The position numbers and the translations under genes were made by a program. Below the pieces are notes generated by a model. It was given only the letters and a program-made list of their open reading frames with translations, did no database searches and had not been told where the DNA came from. A stretch of 64,000 nt of DNA from Oceanisphaera litoralis (GTDB taxonomy: Bacteria; Pseudomonadota; Gammaproteobacteria; Enterobacterales; Aeromonadaceae): NCBI RefSeq assembly GCF_016907015.1, contig NZ_JAFBBE010000005.1, forward strand, positions 1 through 64,000. Reading direction: 5' to 3'. Below are positions 1 to 7,550 of the stretch, one piece after another (the stretch's first letter is position 1; the number at the start of each line of letters is the position of its first letter).

Positions 1-91
1 TTGGCGACTTCAATGATCGCCGATTTTCATGGGTGCTCCTACCTTTTTATTTATAACCTCATGAATTTTATCAAATAATTGTGGGGATGCT

Positions 92-340
92 TCAGGGCCC
101 AGCCTGCATCCCTATAGTGTAAATAAATAACACCAATCCAACACTTTGTATGATGGGAGGAATACTAAAGTTTACGCCGTATAAGTTGTAGAGATACCCA
201 AAAAAAATAGCGACAAATATAACCGCTGACGTGTCAAAACTAATCCCTTTTACTCGCACATTACCAATTGCTGTTCCAAGGCCAATTACTAGAAATAATA
301 CGAAGTAGTCTTTGGTGAGTAATTCTGTAATCAGCTCCAT
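92..340 (-). pseudogene. N-terminal fragment of an AspT/YidE-type membrane transporter
   Basis: The 82 residues look like the first membrane segments of the AspT/YidE/YbjL family of putative antiporters: a hydrophobic stretch, a short loop with GNVRVKG, and a segment ending IGMQAGP. In this family the GMQAGP motif normally continues with GxFF and several hundred more residues. Here a TGA follows GP directly, and the downstream minus-strand sequence to the window edge does not resume the family pattern in any frame. The surroundings are AT-rich compared with the rest of the window. The ribosome binding site before the ATG is weak. I read it as a truncated remnant, probably a deletion junction. 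The family assignment rests on motif memory only. Confidence 0.5.
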
Positions 341-752
341 AAATAATACCTATTCTTGAAAGTTTCATTTAAGCCAGTAAGGATATACGTTTGCATAATT
401 AGGTTATATGATTAATGTCAAATAAAGTGCTGGCAATGCTAATTAAATTTTCAGTCAGTGCAGATAATTCAGGTTGAGTATAAAGTTTGCATGTGGCAGT
501 TCAAAATCGTTCCTGACTATTTTATGAATTGAGAGCAACCAACGGAAGAATGGGACACCCGACCCTTTTTGTTGGGATTCTGAGCTTATTTTTTTAAAAA
601 TAGTTGAAAAATCTGGGGGGCAGATCTGGTCGCTGGGGTGGGGAAGGGCAATTGCAAGAATGAATAAATGCGATGCAAGACCGGAGCGGGGCGGGTCACG
701 CAGGCACCGGCAGTGCGGCCGGTGCCTGTTGCTTTATGAGGTAATGACGGGG
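341..752. other. AT-rich intergenic region with a hairpin
   Basis: No convincing gene is visible. The part up to about 600 is AT-rich. An 11-bp perfect inverted repeat (arms 701-711 and 718-728, 6-nt loop) lies just beyond the minus-strand stop of the VOC gene at 753. It could help terminate that transcript, but no T-run follows it. Confidence 0.5.
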
Positions 753-1145
753 TTAGCCTTCCGCCGGCATAAAGTGCGTGGCGCACAGTTTGTTGCCGGC
801 CGGATCACGCAGGTAGGCCAGGTACATTTTGTTGCCTCCCACCACGCGCACACCGGGCGCATCTTCGCAGGGAATGCCACCGCTTTCTACGCCGGCGGCA
901 TGCCAGGCATCCACCAGCGCCGGGCTGGTGACGCTCAGGCCGATGGTGGAGCCGTTACCATGGGTGGCGGCCTCGCCATTGATCGGCAGGGTCAGGGCCA
1001 GCACGCCCCTGGAGCTCAGATACATGCAACGATTGCCGGTTTCATTCACCACACCGGGCTGGTAGTCCAGCACGGCCATGGTGGCATCGTAAAAACGTTT
1101 TGATTCCTCAATGCTGTTGGCACCCAGCATAATATGACTGAACAT
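753..1145 (-). CDS. VOC family protein (glyoxalase/dioxygenase fold)
   Basis: This 130-residue protein has the single-domain vicinal oxygen chelate pattern. It opens with FSHIMLGANSIEESKRFYDA, the usual first beta-alpha unit, and closes with YLRDPAGNKLCA, which matches the DPxGN(xx)E-type last strand. In the closing motif the usual metal-ligand glutamate is replaced by Cys (NKLCA), so metal binding is uncertain. Two such units, within one chain or in a dimer, form the active site in the family. Substrate cannot be deduced. It lies downstream of and in the same direction as the LysR gene at 1334-2212, separated by 188 bp that contain a perfect 24-bp inverted repeat. A second, larger VOC gene is divergent from the same LysR gene. 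Confidence 0.85.
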   Translation of the reverse strand: MFSHIMLGANSIEESKRFYDATMAVLDYQPGVVNETGNRCMYLSSRGVLALTLPINGEAATHGNGSTIGLSVTSPALVDAWHAAGVESGGIPCEDAPGVRVVGGNKMYLAYLRDPAGNKLCATHFMPAEG

Positions 1146-1249
1146 GCTTTTTTCCTTGTGATTGAACGAATATGGCCTGATGAAACAGCATTGTGCTATA
1201 TACGTTTTCGCTTATCCAGATGCAAACCGGCAAAGTGCAAAGAAACTGC

Positions 1250-1309
1250 TCTGGCTTCGGTATGGGCACTGCAAGTTAACGGCTCTGCAGTGCCCATACC
1301 GAAGCCAGA
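1250..1309. repeat. Perfect 24-bp inverted repeat, 12-nt loop
   Basis: Arms 1250-1273 and 1286-1309 are exact reverse complements and flank a 12-nt loop. The stem is longer than a typical intrinsic terminator and lacks a following T-run on either strand. It lies between the stop of the minus-strand LysR gene and the VOC gene. Confidence 0.9.
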
Positions 1310-1333
1310 TCAGGGCGGGACAGGGCGACACCG

Positions 1334-2212
1334 TTAGCCGCTATCAAGCTGCGCCTTGGCCATCTTCATCACTGTGCCCACCCGGTTGGCCACCGGCCGG
1401 TGGCGATGGGTGGCGACGTAAATGGTTTCGCTCACCGGCCGGGGCAGGGCATGGGCGCGAATGGACTCCGGCTGCGGAAAGGCCGCCACCGCATGGGCCG
1501 GCAGCACGGTAAAGCCCAGCCCCAGGCTCACCGGTGCCAGAATAAGGCCAATCTGGTTGGAAAAACCGCTGTGTTGAAACTGGCCCACATGTTCGAACTC
1601 GGCAAAGTTGGCGCTGAGCAGCAGGCCGGCGTGGTGGGCGCAGTCGGGGTGATTAATAAAGCCCAGCGCCAGCAACGCGGGCCAGTCCGGCTTGCTGACG
1701 GCAGCCGGGGTGACCAGCAGCAGTGCCTCCCGAGCAATGGCCCGGCAGCGCACGGCTTCCAGCGCGGAAGGCTGGGTCATCAGCCCCATGTCGGTGCTGT
1801 TGTTCGCCACCGCCTGCTCCACGCTGGCGTTGGGGGCAAAACGGTAGTCGATGACCAGCCCCGGGTGCCGGCGTTGCAACCCCAGCAACTGGGGATAGAG
1901 CTTGAGCCCCACGCTGCCCGGCGACATCACCCGCACCAGCCCCTCAAAGGCGGGATCCTGCCCCACATGCTGCTCCAGCCCCGACAGCGACTGCAAAATG
2001 TCTCCGGCCCGGGTATAAAGCCGTTCGCCCGCATCGGTCAGGGTAAAGCCCTTGCCTTGGCGCACCAGCAGCGTCACGCCAAAGTGCGCTTCCAGTTTGC
2101 GCACATGCTGGCTGACCCCCGACTGGGTCATGTGCAGCCGCTCGGCGGTGCGGGTGAAATGACCCACCTCCACCAGGGTGCAAAAACTGCGCAACCACAC
2201 CGGATTAACCAT
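1334..2212 (-). CDS. LysR family transcriptional regulator
   Basis: This 292-residue protein has the standard LysR layout. The N-terminal winged helix-turn-helix covers about residues 3-62, with TRTAERLHMTQSGVSQHV as the recognition region. The C-terminal periplasmic-binding-protein-like effector domain covers about residues 90-290. Its start lies 95 bp from the divergent VOC gene at 2308, the arrangement usual for a LysR regulator and its target. The 2213-2307 gap is AT-rich and is the likely shared promoter and operator. The second VOC gene (753-1145) lies downstream on the same strand. The effector is unknown. LysR membership is very secure; the regulatory link to the VOC genes is inferred from position. 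Confidence 0.93.
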   Translation of the reverse strand: MVNPVWLRSFCTLVEVGHFTRTAERLHMTQSGVSQHVRKLEAHFGVTLLVRQGKGFTLTDAGERLYTRAGDILQSLSGLEQHVGQDPAFEGLVRVMSPGSVGLKLYPQLLGLQRRHPGLVIDYRFAPNASVEQAVANNSTDMGLMTQPSALEAVRCRAIAREALLLVTPAAVSKPDWPALLALGFINHPDCAHHAGLLLSANFAEFEHVGQFQHSGFSNQIGLILAPVSLGLGFTVLPAHAVAAFPQPESIRAHALPRPVSETIYVATHRHRPVANRVGTVMKMAKAQLDSG

Positions 2213-2307
2213 TTCAATATGTACTCATAATGATAAAAGACGATAATTTTTAATGATTAAAACACCGGCGTAAGCTTATCTCAATCCCAACGAAAGAGGT
2301 GAGCGTA

Positions 2308-2808
2308 ATGAGCAAGGTCTATCCGAGAAACTTTTCCCATATTGGCATTTCGGTGCCGGATCTCGACAAGGCGGTGGCGTTCTACACCCAGGTGATGGGC
2401 TGGTACCTGATCATGCAGCCCACCGAGATAGTGGAAGACGACAGCGCCATTGGCGAAATGTGCAGCGATGTGTTCGGCCCGGGCTGGGGCAGTTTTCGCA
2501 TTGCCCACCTGTCTACCGGCGACCGGGTGGGCGTGGAGCTGTTCCAGTTTCGCGACCAGCAAAACCCCGACAACAACTTTGAATACTGGAAAACCGGTGT
2601 GTTTCACTTCTGCGTGCAGGATCCGGACGTGGAAGGCCTGGCCGAGCGCATTGTGGCCGCTGGCGGCAAGGCGCGCATGAAAAAGCCGCGTTACTACTAC
2701 CCCGGTGAAAAGCCCTACCGCATGATCTATATGGAAGACCCGTTCGGCAATATTGTGGAGATCTACAGCCACAGCTACGAGCTGATCTACAGCGAGGGGG
2801 CCTATTAA
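2308..2808 (+). CDS. VOC family protein, lactoylglutathione lyase/dioxygenase-like
   Basis: This protein of about 166 residues opens with FSHIGISVPDLDKAVAFYTQVMGW, a textbook VOC first motif with a metal-ligand-type His. It ends with YMEDPFGNIVEIYSHSYE, where the Glu of NIVEIYSH is the usual last metal ligand. The middle contains GVFHFCVQDPDVEGLAERI, the second beta-alpha unit. The ATG at 2308 is chosen over an upstream in-frame GTG at 2299 because AAAGAGG at 2293-2299 is correctly spaced for 2308 and overlaps the GTG. It is divergent from the LysR gene at 1334-2212. Relatives include glyoxalases and ring-cleavage dioxygenases, and the substrate is not predictable. Confidence 0.9.
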   Translation: MSKVYPRNFSHIGISVPDLDKAVAFYTQVMGWYLIMQPTEIVEDDSAIGEMCSDVFGPGWGSFRIAHLSTGDRVGVELFQFRDQQNPDNNFEYWKTGVFHFCVQDPDVEGLAERIVAAGGKARMKKPRYYYPGEKPYRMIYMEDPFGNIVEIYSHSYELIYSEGAY

Positions 2809-2942
2809 CCCGAGCAGGCCGACATGAACCGAGCCGGTGTTGCCGGAAGCGGCGACCCCTTGCCACGGCAAAGAATTCGGGGATAGACGGAATAATTACT
2901 GGTAAAGTGATGCCAGTCACCTTAAATCTGCGGAGTCTTGTT

Positions 2943-3206
2943 GTGCAACAAGCAGTAAAATCAAGCCGTAAACTGCCACACCGGTTTGTTGGGGTCGTGT
3001 TCGCGTTCTACATGGCGGCGATCATGGCCTTCCTGATGAGTTTTGTGATCACGGCGATGAACCAGGGAATAACGGAGCACTTTGTAGCGGACGTGCTCAA
3101 TGCCTACAAGGTGGCGATGCCGGTGGCGTTTCTCTGTGTACTGGCGGTACGGCCGATAGTGTCCAAACTGGTTGAGATGACGGTTCGGAAGCCGGATGGT
3201 CGCTGA
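2943..3206 (+). CDS. DUF2798 small membrane protein
   Basis: This protein of about 87 residues has two predicted membrane segments, one around VGVVFAFYMAAIMAFLMSFVI and one around VAMPVAFLCVLAV, and a basic C-terminus. This matches the DUF2798 family of short two-helix membrane proteins with no known function. I chose the GTG at 2943 because GGAG sits about 7 nt upstream. The longer in-frame starts at 2907 and 2910 have no clear ribosome binding site. It stands alone, with about 240 bp of featureless GC-rich sequence after it. Confidence 0.7.
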   Translation: MQQAVKSSRKLPHRFVGVVFAFYMAAIMAFLMSFVITAMNQGITEHFVADVLNAYKVAMPVAFLCVLAVRPIVSKLVEMTVRKPDGR

Positions 3207-3445
3207 GCGGGAAGCGCGTTTCTGGCCCAGTCCGGGCCCCTTGCCGGTGATGGCAGAGACGCTGTTGGCAGGGGCCGGCACCGGGGAAGGCGGGAGCAGC
3301 CCGTAGGGCGTTTTCCTGAATCGCTCTTTAACTTTGTTCGATATCTGGTTGTAAAACGCGCAGGCGTTCATTCCGGATATAGCGCTTTCACCCATTCGTT
3401 GGTATTGTTCACGGCTTTTTTATGTAATAGGAAAATCAAGAAACC

Positions 3446-4498
3446 ATGTCTACTTCAATCGGACGGAACCTGGGACTGGCCAGCCTGCTGGCAGGATCGA
3501 CGCTGTTGCTCGCGGGCTGCACGGGAGCCAACTTCACGCAGCACGCAGGAACCTCCCCGGATGCGGCAAACGCCGAGTACCTGTTCCCACCCAGCACGCA
3601 CCCCGCCACCACCGCACTGGCCGAGGATGAGCTGCGAGTGACCCTTCTGGGCACCGGCAGCCCGGTACCCAGCAGCACCCGCTACGGCATGTCAACGCTG
3701 GTTCAGGCCGGTGGTCTCAACCTTGTTTTCGACGCCGGACGCGGCGCCCCGGTACGCATGACCCAAGCGGGCATTCCCCTTGGCGACATTGACGGGGTGT
3801 TTATCACTCACTTCCACTCCGACCACGTCAACGGGCTCAGCGACATCTGGATGACAGGCTATGTTCCGGCATTCGGCGGCCGTCCGGGCGATCTGCACCT
3901 CTACGGCCCCACCGGCCTGGAAGAGCTGGCCGCCGGCCTGCGTCACGCTCACGCCGACGATATCGAGGTCCGGGTGGCGGATGGCGAACTGGAACGTCAC
4001 ACCACCGGCCTTATCGCCCACGAGTTTGCCGAGCCCGGAGTCATCTTCGAGCAGGACGGCGTCACCGTCACCATGTTCGAGGTCCAGCACGATCCGGATC
4101 ACGCCATCGAGCCCGCCATGGGTTACCGCGTGGACTATAACGAGCGCTCCGTACTCATCAGTGGCGACACCATTCCGCACGAGAACGTGATCAAATACGG
4201 CACCGGGGTGGATCTGCTGATCCACGAAGTGGCCGAGTTTGAAGACATCACCGCGCTGCCCGAGGTTTACGCCCACCACACCAATCCCCGGCAGGCCGGC
4301 GAGATCTTCACCACCACAGCGCCGCGCCTGGCCGTTTACAGCCACATCGTCAACGGCACCTCGAGCGTCGCTCCCGGCATCAGCGACGAAGAACTGCTGC
4401 GTCGCACCCGGGAGAACTATAGCGGCCCGCTGCTCGTTGGCCAGGATCTGATGAGCTTCCTGATCACCGCCGAGGACATCGACGTTTACAAGCCGTAA
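3446..4498 (+). CDS. Lipoprotein MBL-fold metallo-hydrolase (RNase Z/arylsulfatase-like)
   Basis: The 350-residue protein starts with a lipoprotein signal peptide: a hydrophobic stretch followed by LLLAGC, with the lipidated Cys at residue 25. The mature part is a metallo-beta-lactamase-fold hydrolase with LLGTGSPVPS near residue 67, the zinc-binding HFHSDH at 122-127, a later SGDT motif and a late conserved His (AVYSHIV). The LGTGSPxP start plus HxHxDH is typical of the RNase Z/arylsulfatase AtsA branch. The lipobox predicts periplasmic or outer-membrane-anchored activity, so RNA processing is unlikely. The substrate is unknown. It is monocistronic and followed by a 13-bp GC-rich stem-loop at 4506-4552. 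Confidence 0.85.
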   Translation: MSTSIGRNLGLASLLAGSTLLLAGCTGANFTQHAGTSPDAANAEYLFPPSTHPATTALAEDELRVTLLGTGSPVPSSTRYGMSTLVQAGGLNLVFDAGRGAPVRMTQAGIPLGDIDGVFITHFHSDHVNGLSDIWMTGYVPAFGGRPGDLHLYGPTGLEELAAGLRHAHADDIEVRVADGELERHTTGLIAHEFAEPGVIFEQDGVTVTMFEVQHDPDHAIEPAMGYRVDYNERSVLISGDTIPHENVIKYGTGVDLLIHEVAEFEDITALPEVYAHHTNPRQAGEIFTTTAPRLAVYSHIVNGTSSVAPGISDEELLRRTRENYSGPLLVGQDLMSFLITAEDIDVYKP

Positions 4499-4505
4499 CC
4501 GACTG

Positions 4506-4552
4506 CACCCCCGCCGGTCCCACTCAGCACTCAATCGGTACCGGCGGGGGTG
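4506..4552 (+). terminator. GC-rich stem-loop behind the MBL lipoprotein gene
   Basis: A perfect 13-bp stem (4506-4518 and 4540-4552) with a 21-nt loop starts 7 bp past the stop codon. No T-run follows, so it may be an RNA-stabilising or Rho-assisted end rather than a canonical intrinsic terminator. Confidence 0.5.
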
Positions 4553-4592
4553 ATACCCAGGGTGAAGCGTGCCCGCGCATCAGGTGTGGGGC

Positions 4593-4647
4593 CTTCACTC
4601 CTCACTTCCCACTCCCTATTCCCGATTCTCCGATTCTCCGATTCCCC
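4593..4647 (+). repeat. Degenerate C-rich heptanucleotide array
   Basis: About seven pyrimidine-rich units with roughly 7-bp spacing (CACTCCT, CACTTCC, CACTCCC, TATTCCC, GATTCTC and so on), the last ones in 8-bp spacing. The array is C-rich and G-poor in the sense of the upstream gene. Similar arrays follow sucD and the DUF4112 gene. Confidence 0.65.
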
Positions 4648-4816
4648 ATGACCCTCGGCTTCCCTTCATGGCTAAACTGAAGCCAGGCACAAGGTGAGGA
4701 GCAGGGTAATGAAAGAGCATGACGATGGCAAAAAGCGGTTCGGGGTGATCCCGCCGGAGGCGCCTTTCGGGGTGGATCGCAAGCCATCGATGCCGATTGG
4801 AGTGAGAGAGCGGCTG

Positions 4817-5635
4817 ATGTCCGTGAATAAAAGCCAATGCTTGTTTCAGTTCTTGTTTCAGTTCTTGTTTCAGTTCTTGTCTCAGACAGTATTTTTTATT
4901 GTTTTTCTTTTATTGAGCAACCCGGTTAATGCGACAGTGTACGGCGCCAATCTTATATCATTTGATCGCTGGCCTGCTTATAGTATTTATGGAAAAACAC
5001 AAGTGCAAAAAGATTTTGGCAATTATAACGTCCTGCAGGGTGGTAATCGATTAAGAATAGACAAGCATAAAGGATTGAGATTTTATTTACCTAAAGGTTC
5101 TCTCGGTAGCTCGCAGGGCGGGGGCATCATAAAGTCTTCCATTGTAAAAAAAAGCAGCTACAGCTTCTCTTATGATATTGGATTTAACTCAGGGTTTCCG
5201 TGGAGCAAGGGTGGAAAAATTCCAGGCTTGAGTGGTGGAAAGGGCTATACCGGTGGTATCCCCGCATGGAGTGGTGACGGCTTTAGTATACGAATAATGT
5301 GGAGAGAGGGGGGGCGGTTAATTCCTTATGTGTACCATATGGATCAGCCGGGTAGATACGGAGATACTTTTGGGGCGACAATAGGATACCTGAACAGCAA
5401 GAAAACCTTTAATGTCAGATATTGGGTGCGGCTGAATAACGGAAATAAAAAAGATGGAGTGTTAAAGATTTTTATCGACAATGTTCTTAAGTTTGAAAAA
5501 AGAGACATAAGATTTAAAAATGACGAAAGTAAAATCGACACGGCTCATATCTCTGTATTCCCGGGCGGCGGAACTGATGATTGGAGAATGACCGGAGATG
5601 GCTATATAAGAATAGATAATATCAAATGGCAATGA
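4817..5635 (+). CDS. Secreted polysaccharide lyase family 14-like protein
   Basis: This protein of about 272 residues has an N-terminal hydrophobic signal sequence ending around NPVNA before TVYG. The mature region carries GGKIPGLSGGKGYTGG, DGFSIRIMWREGG, YVYHMDQPGRYGDTFG and a closing FPGGGTDDWRMTGDGYIRIDNI. These resemble the jelly-roll domain of alginate/glucuronan lyases of family PL14 and related secreted PL-like domains. The assignment is from motif memory, so the substrate is only a guess (an acidic polysaccharide). I chose ATG 4817; the ORF is open back to 4694 but the signal peptide fits the later start. The gene is strikingly AT-rich compared with its neighbours, which suggests horizontal acquisition. 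The signal region contains a 12-bp tandem repeat. A MITE-like repeat begins at the stop codon. Confidence 0.6.
   Translation: MSVNKSQCLFQFLFQFLFQFLSQTVFFIVFLLLSNPVNATVYGANLISFDRWPAYSIYGKTQVQKDFGNYNVLQGGNRLRIDKHKGLRFYLPKGSLGSSQGGGIIKSSIVKKSSYSFSYDIGFNSGFPWSKGGKIPGLSGGKGYTGGIPAWSGDGFSIRIMWREGGRLIPYVYHMDQPGRYGDTFGATIGYLNSKKTFNVRYWVRLNNGNKKDGVLKIFIDNVLKFEKRDIRFKNDESKIDTAHISVFPGGGTDDWRMTGDGYIRIDNIKWQ
4839..4885 (+). repeat. 12-bp tandem repeat inside a signal peptide
   Basis: About four copies of TTCTTGTTTCAG (the first is incomplete; the last has one change) encode a repeated FQFL pattern in the signal peptide of the lyase-like gene. The unit is a multiple of three, so copy-number change would alter signal length without a frameshift. 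Confidence 0.9.
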
Positions 5636-5822
5636 TAAGTAATGCTGCATAACAGCTGTGGCTCTGTCGTCATTCCCGCGAAGGCGGGAATCCAGGACTT
5701 GTGGCGCAGAACGGTCAGGCTGCTGGTTGCCTGCAAAGGCACTGGACCCCCGCCTTCGCGAGGGTGACGATAAAGGCAAACCAGCGCCAGAATCCATATC
5801 AGTTATAGGGTGTTGCTTACCA
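5634..5822. repeat. MITE-like dispersed repeat, copy A
   Basis: Positions 5634-5783 align without gaps to 62094-62243 at the other end of the window. Both contain a hairpin of the CATTCCCGCGAAGGCGGGAATC type and the shared block ending GATAAAGGCAAACCA. The left end starts at a TA and carries AGTAATGCTGCATAACAG. A degenerate inverted copy of this end is seen up to about 5822. The left boundary overlaps the stop codon of the lyase-like gene. Confidence 0.75.
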
Positions 5823-5845
5823 ATCGGATTCATCATGTGTTCAGG

Positions 5846-5912
5846 CCGTCATCCTGACGAACGTCAGGATCTCTCTGCAGAAAGATACCGGGTCAAGCCC
5901 GGTATGACCGGA
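5846..5912. repeat. Double-hairpin intergenic repeat
   Basis: Two adjacent palindromes, arms 5851-5859/5862-5870 and 5885-5892/5898-5905, resemble short palindromic intergenic repeats widespread in proteobacteria. The rest of 5636-5974 has no gene. Confidence 0.6.
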
Positions 5913-5974
5913 CTTTAAACACGGTATTGTTATCAGCAACTGATCACGTCTTTAATGGAATTGGTAGTACACCC

Positions 5975-7456
5975 TCACCAGCCGTTTTCGGCCAGCTCGC
6001 TGGGGTAGCCGCGTTGCCGGGCCAGGCGTACCGCTTCCTGCTCTACCTCGGCGGCATTCTGGCCTTCGGTGAGGGCGAGGCTGGGTGACAGCGGCTGCTC
6101 GTCCACCTCCAGCCAGCCGAGTTCGGCGAGTCGGTCCACAATGCGGTCGGCGGCGGTCAGCGCCGAGCTGGCCTTGACGATTTCTACCCGGGCATAGTGA
6201 TTGCCCTCGAACGACACGTCCGCCGCCCGCAACGAGGGGTCGCTGCCCGGTATCTGCTGGGCGCCGAACAGCGGTTTGCCGCCGACTTCGGCGTCACCGA
6301 AGGCGGGCAGCAGGCGGGCCAGGTGAGCGATGGCCCGCCGGGTACGGGCTTCGGTATCGCCCTGTTGCCAGCCCTTGTCCAGCTGCTGGCGGTATTGCTC
6401 GGGCAGCCGGGGCTGGGCGCTAAGGTCGCAACTGGCGGCCAGCCCGTTCTTGAACAGGGTGATGCCGTCGGTCATGCCGTGCAGCTGAAACACGCCGTTC
6501 GGGTAGGGCGTCAGCTGGGCCATGCCGTTGGGCGTGCCGCGCTGGCCGTGAAAAATCACCTCCGGCCAGTCGCCGCTCGTCTGCCAGCGGGCCACGTAGG
6601 CGGCCTTGTATTCCACCAGCCGCTCACGGCGGTAACCGGCCATGTCGTCTACCAGGCCGGTACGAAAACCGCAGGCATTGACCAGAAAGTCCACCTTGAA
6701 CGGCTGTTCCTGCCCATCCTGGTTAGTGCCGTGAATGGTCCAGCCGTCCGGGCATGGCTCCAGTCTGGTGGCGCGGGTATGAAAATGCAGCGCGCAGTTC
6801 GGCGCCGCCTTCAGCGCCAGGGTGGCGGTGGCGGCCATGCGAAACAGGCTCCAGCCGTATTCCTGCACCAGAATAAGCGGAAACTTCAGGGTCTCCGGGT
6901 CCAGATGATGGGCCAGGGGGATCAGCCAGTCGTCCTGACACCGGGCCTGCGCCGGCAGGGGGCGAGTGGCCAGCGCCTCGAACTGCTCGCGGCTGTAGCA
7001 GCGATAATACTGGTCCGGTTCGCCCAGTACCTGGTTGGCCGGGTCTTCCTCTACCAGCCGTCGATATTCCTGCGCCACCTGTTTCAGGCGGGGCAACAAG
7101 GCCTCGGCATCGCCCGAGTCGGTGACCGGGGTGGCGATCACCGTGGGGCGGCGGTTGATGCTGTGGGGGTAGGCGCGCACCGAGGCGATGGACTGGCGCA
7201 ACAGGGTCAGACACTGGTCGTCGCCGATGTCCCGATACAGGTTGCCGCCCGCGTGCAGGTGGCAGATGGGCGGGCCGTTTACCAGGCCGCTGCTGGCCTC
7301 GATAAGCAGGGTCTGAATGCCCATGTCCGCCAGTCGCAACGCCACTGTGGCACCGGCAATACCGCCGCCCAGAATGCCGACGTTAAGCGGCCGCTGGGCG
7401 GGGGTATGGCAAATATTCGCGTTCATGGTTTCTCGGTCAGGATGCTGATGGTTCAT
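5975..7456 (-). CDS. FAD-dependent oxidoreductase
   Basis: This protein of 493 residues (483 if it starts at the second in-frame ATG, 7426) has a classic FAD-binding Rossmann motif near its N-terminus, VGILGGGIAGATVALRLADMG, followed by an acidic residue in LLIEASS. A later stretch FLVNACGFRTG fits the second FAD contact of DAO/GMC-type oxidoreductases. There is no signal peptide, so it should be cytoplasmic. Substrate and pathway cannot be told. It lies 94 bp downstream of mfd on the same strand, with a short 8-bp tandem repeat between them, and could be co-transcribed with mfd. Neither start has a strong ribosome binding site. Confidence 0.8.
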   Translation of the reverse strand: MNHQHPDRETMNANICHTPAQRPLNVGILGGGIAGATVALRLADMGIQTLLIEASSGLVNGPPICHLHAGGNLYRDIGDDQCLTLLRQSIASVRAYPHSINRRPTVIATPVTDSGDAEALLPRLKQVAQEYRRLVEEDPANQVLGEPDQYYRCYSREQFEALATRPLPAQARCQDDWLIPLAHHLDPETLKFPLILVQEYGWSLFRMAATATLALKAAPNCALHFHTRATRLEPCPDGWTIHGTNQDGQEQPFKVDFLVNACGFRTGLVDDMAGYRRERLVEYKAAYVARWQTSGDWPEVIFHGQRGTPNGMAQLTPYPNGVFQLHGMTDGITLFKNGLAASCDLSAQPRLPEQYRQQLDKGWQQGDTEARTRRAIAHLARLLPAFGDAEVGGKPLFGAQQIPGSDPSLRAADVSFEGNHYARVEIVKASSALTAADRIVDRLAELGWLEVDEQPLSPSLALTEGQNAAEVEQEAVRLARQRGYPSELAENGW

Positions 7457-7520
7457 GGCATGGCGCAGCCGGCCCCGGGGCCGGCTGCGCCGCTATCTTA
7501 ACCCTTTCGTGGGGGTAAAT

Positions 7521-7547
7521 CATGATGTCGTGATGTCGTGATGTCGC
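7521..7547. repeat. 8-bp tandem repeat between mfd and the FAD oxidoreductase gene
   Basis: About three copies of an 8-bp unit (TCGTGATG) lie immediately behind the mfd stop codon. No function is apparent. Confidence 0.7.
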
Positions 7548-7550
7548 GGG

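Noticed and set aside
500..600. AATGGGACACCCGACCC sequence suggestive of a transposase-flanking repeat
   Set aside because: Only one copy is visible and no transposase is nearby.
586..786. 66-residue minus-strand frame at the left end
   Set aside because: It overlaps the 3' end of the VOC gene and a hairpin, and has no recognisable features.
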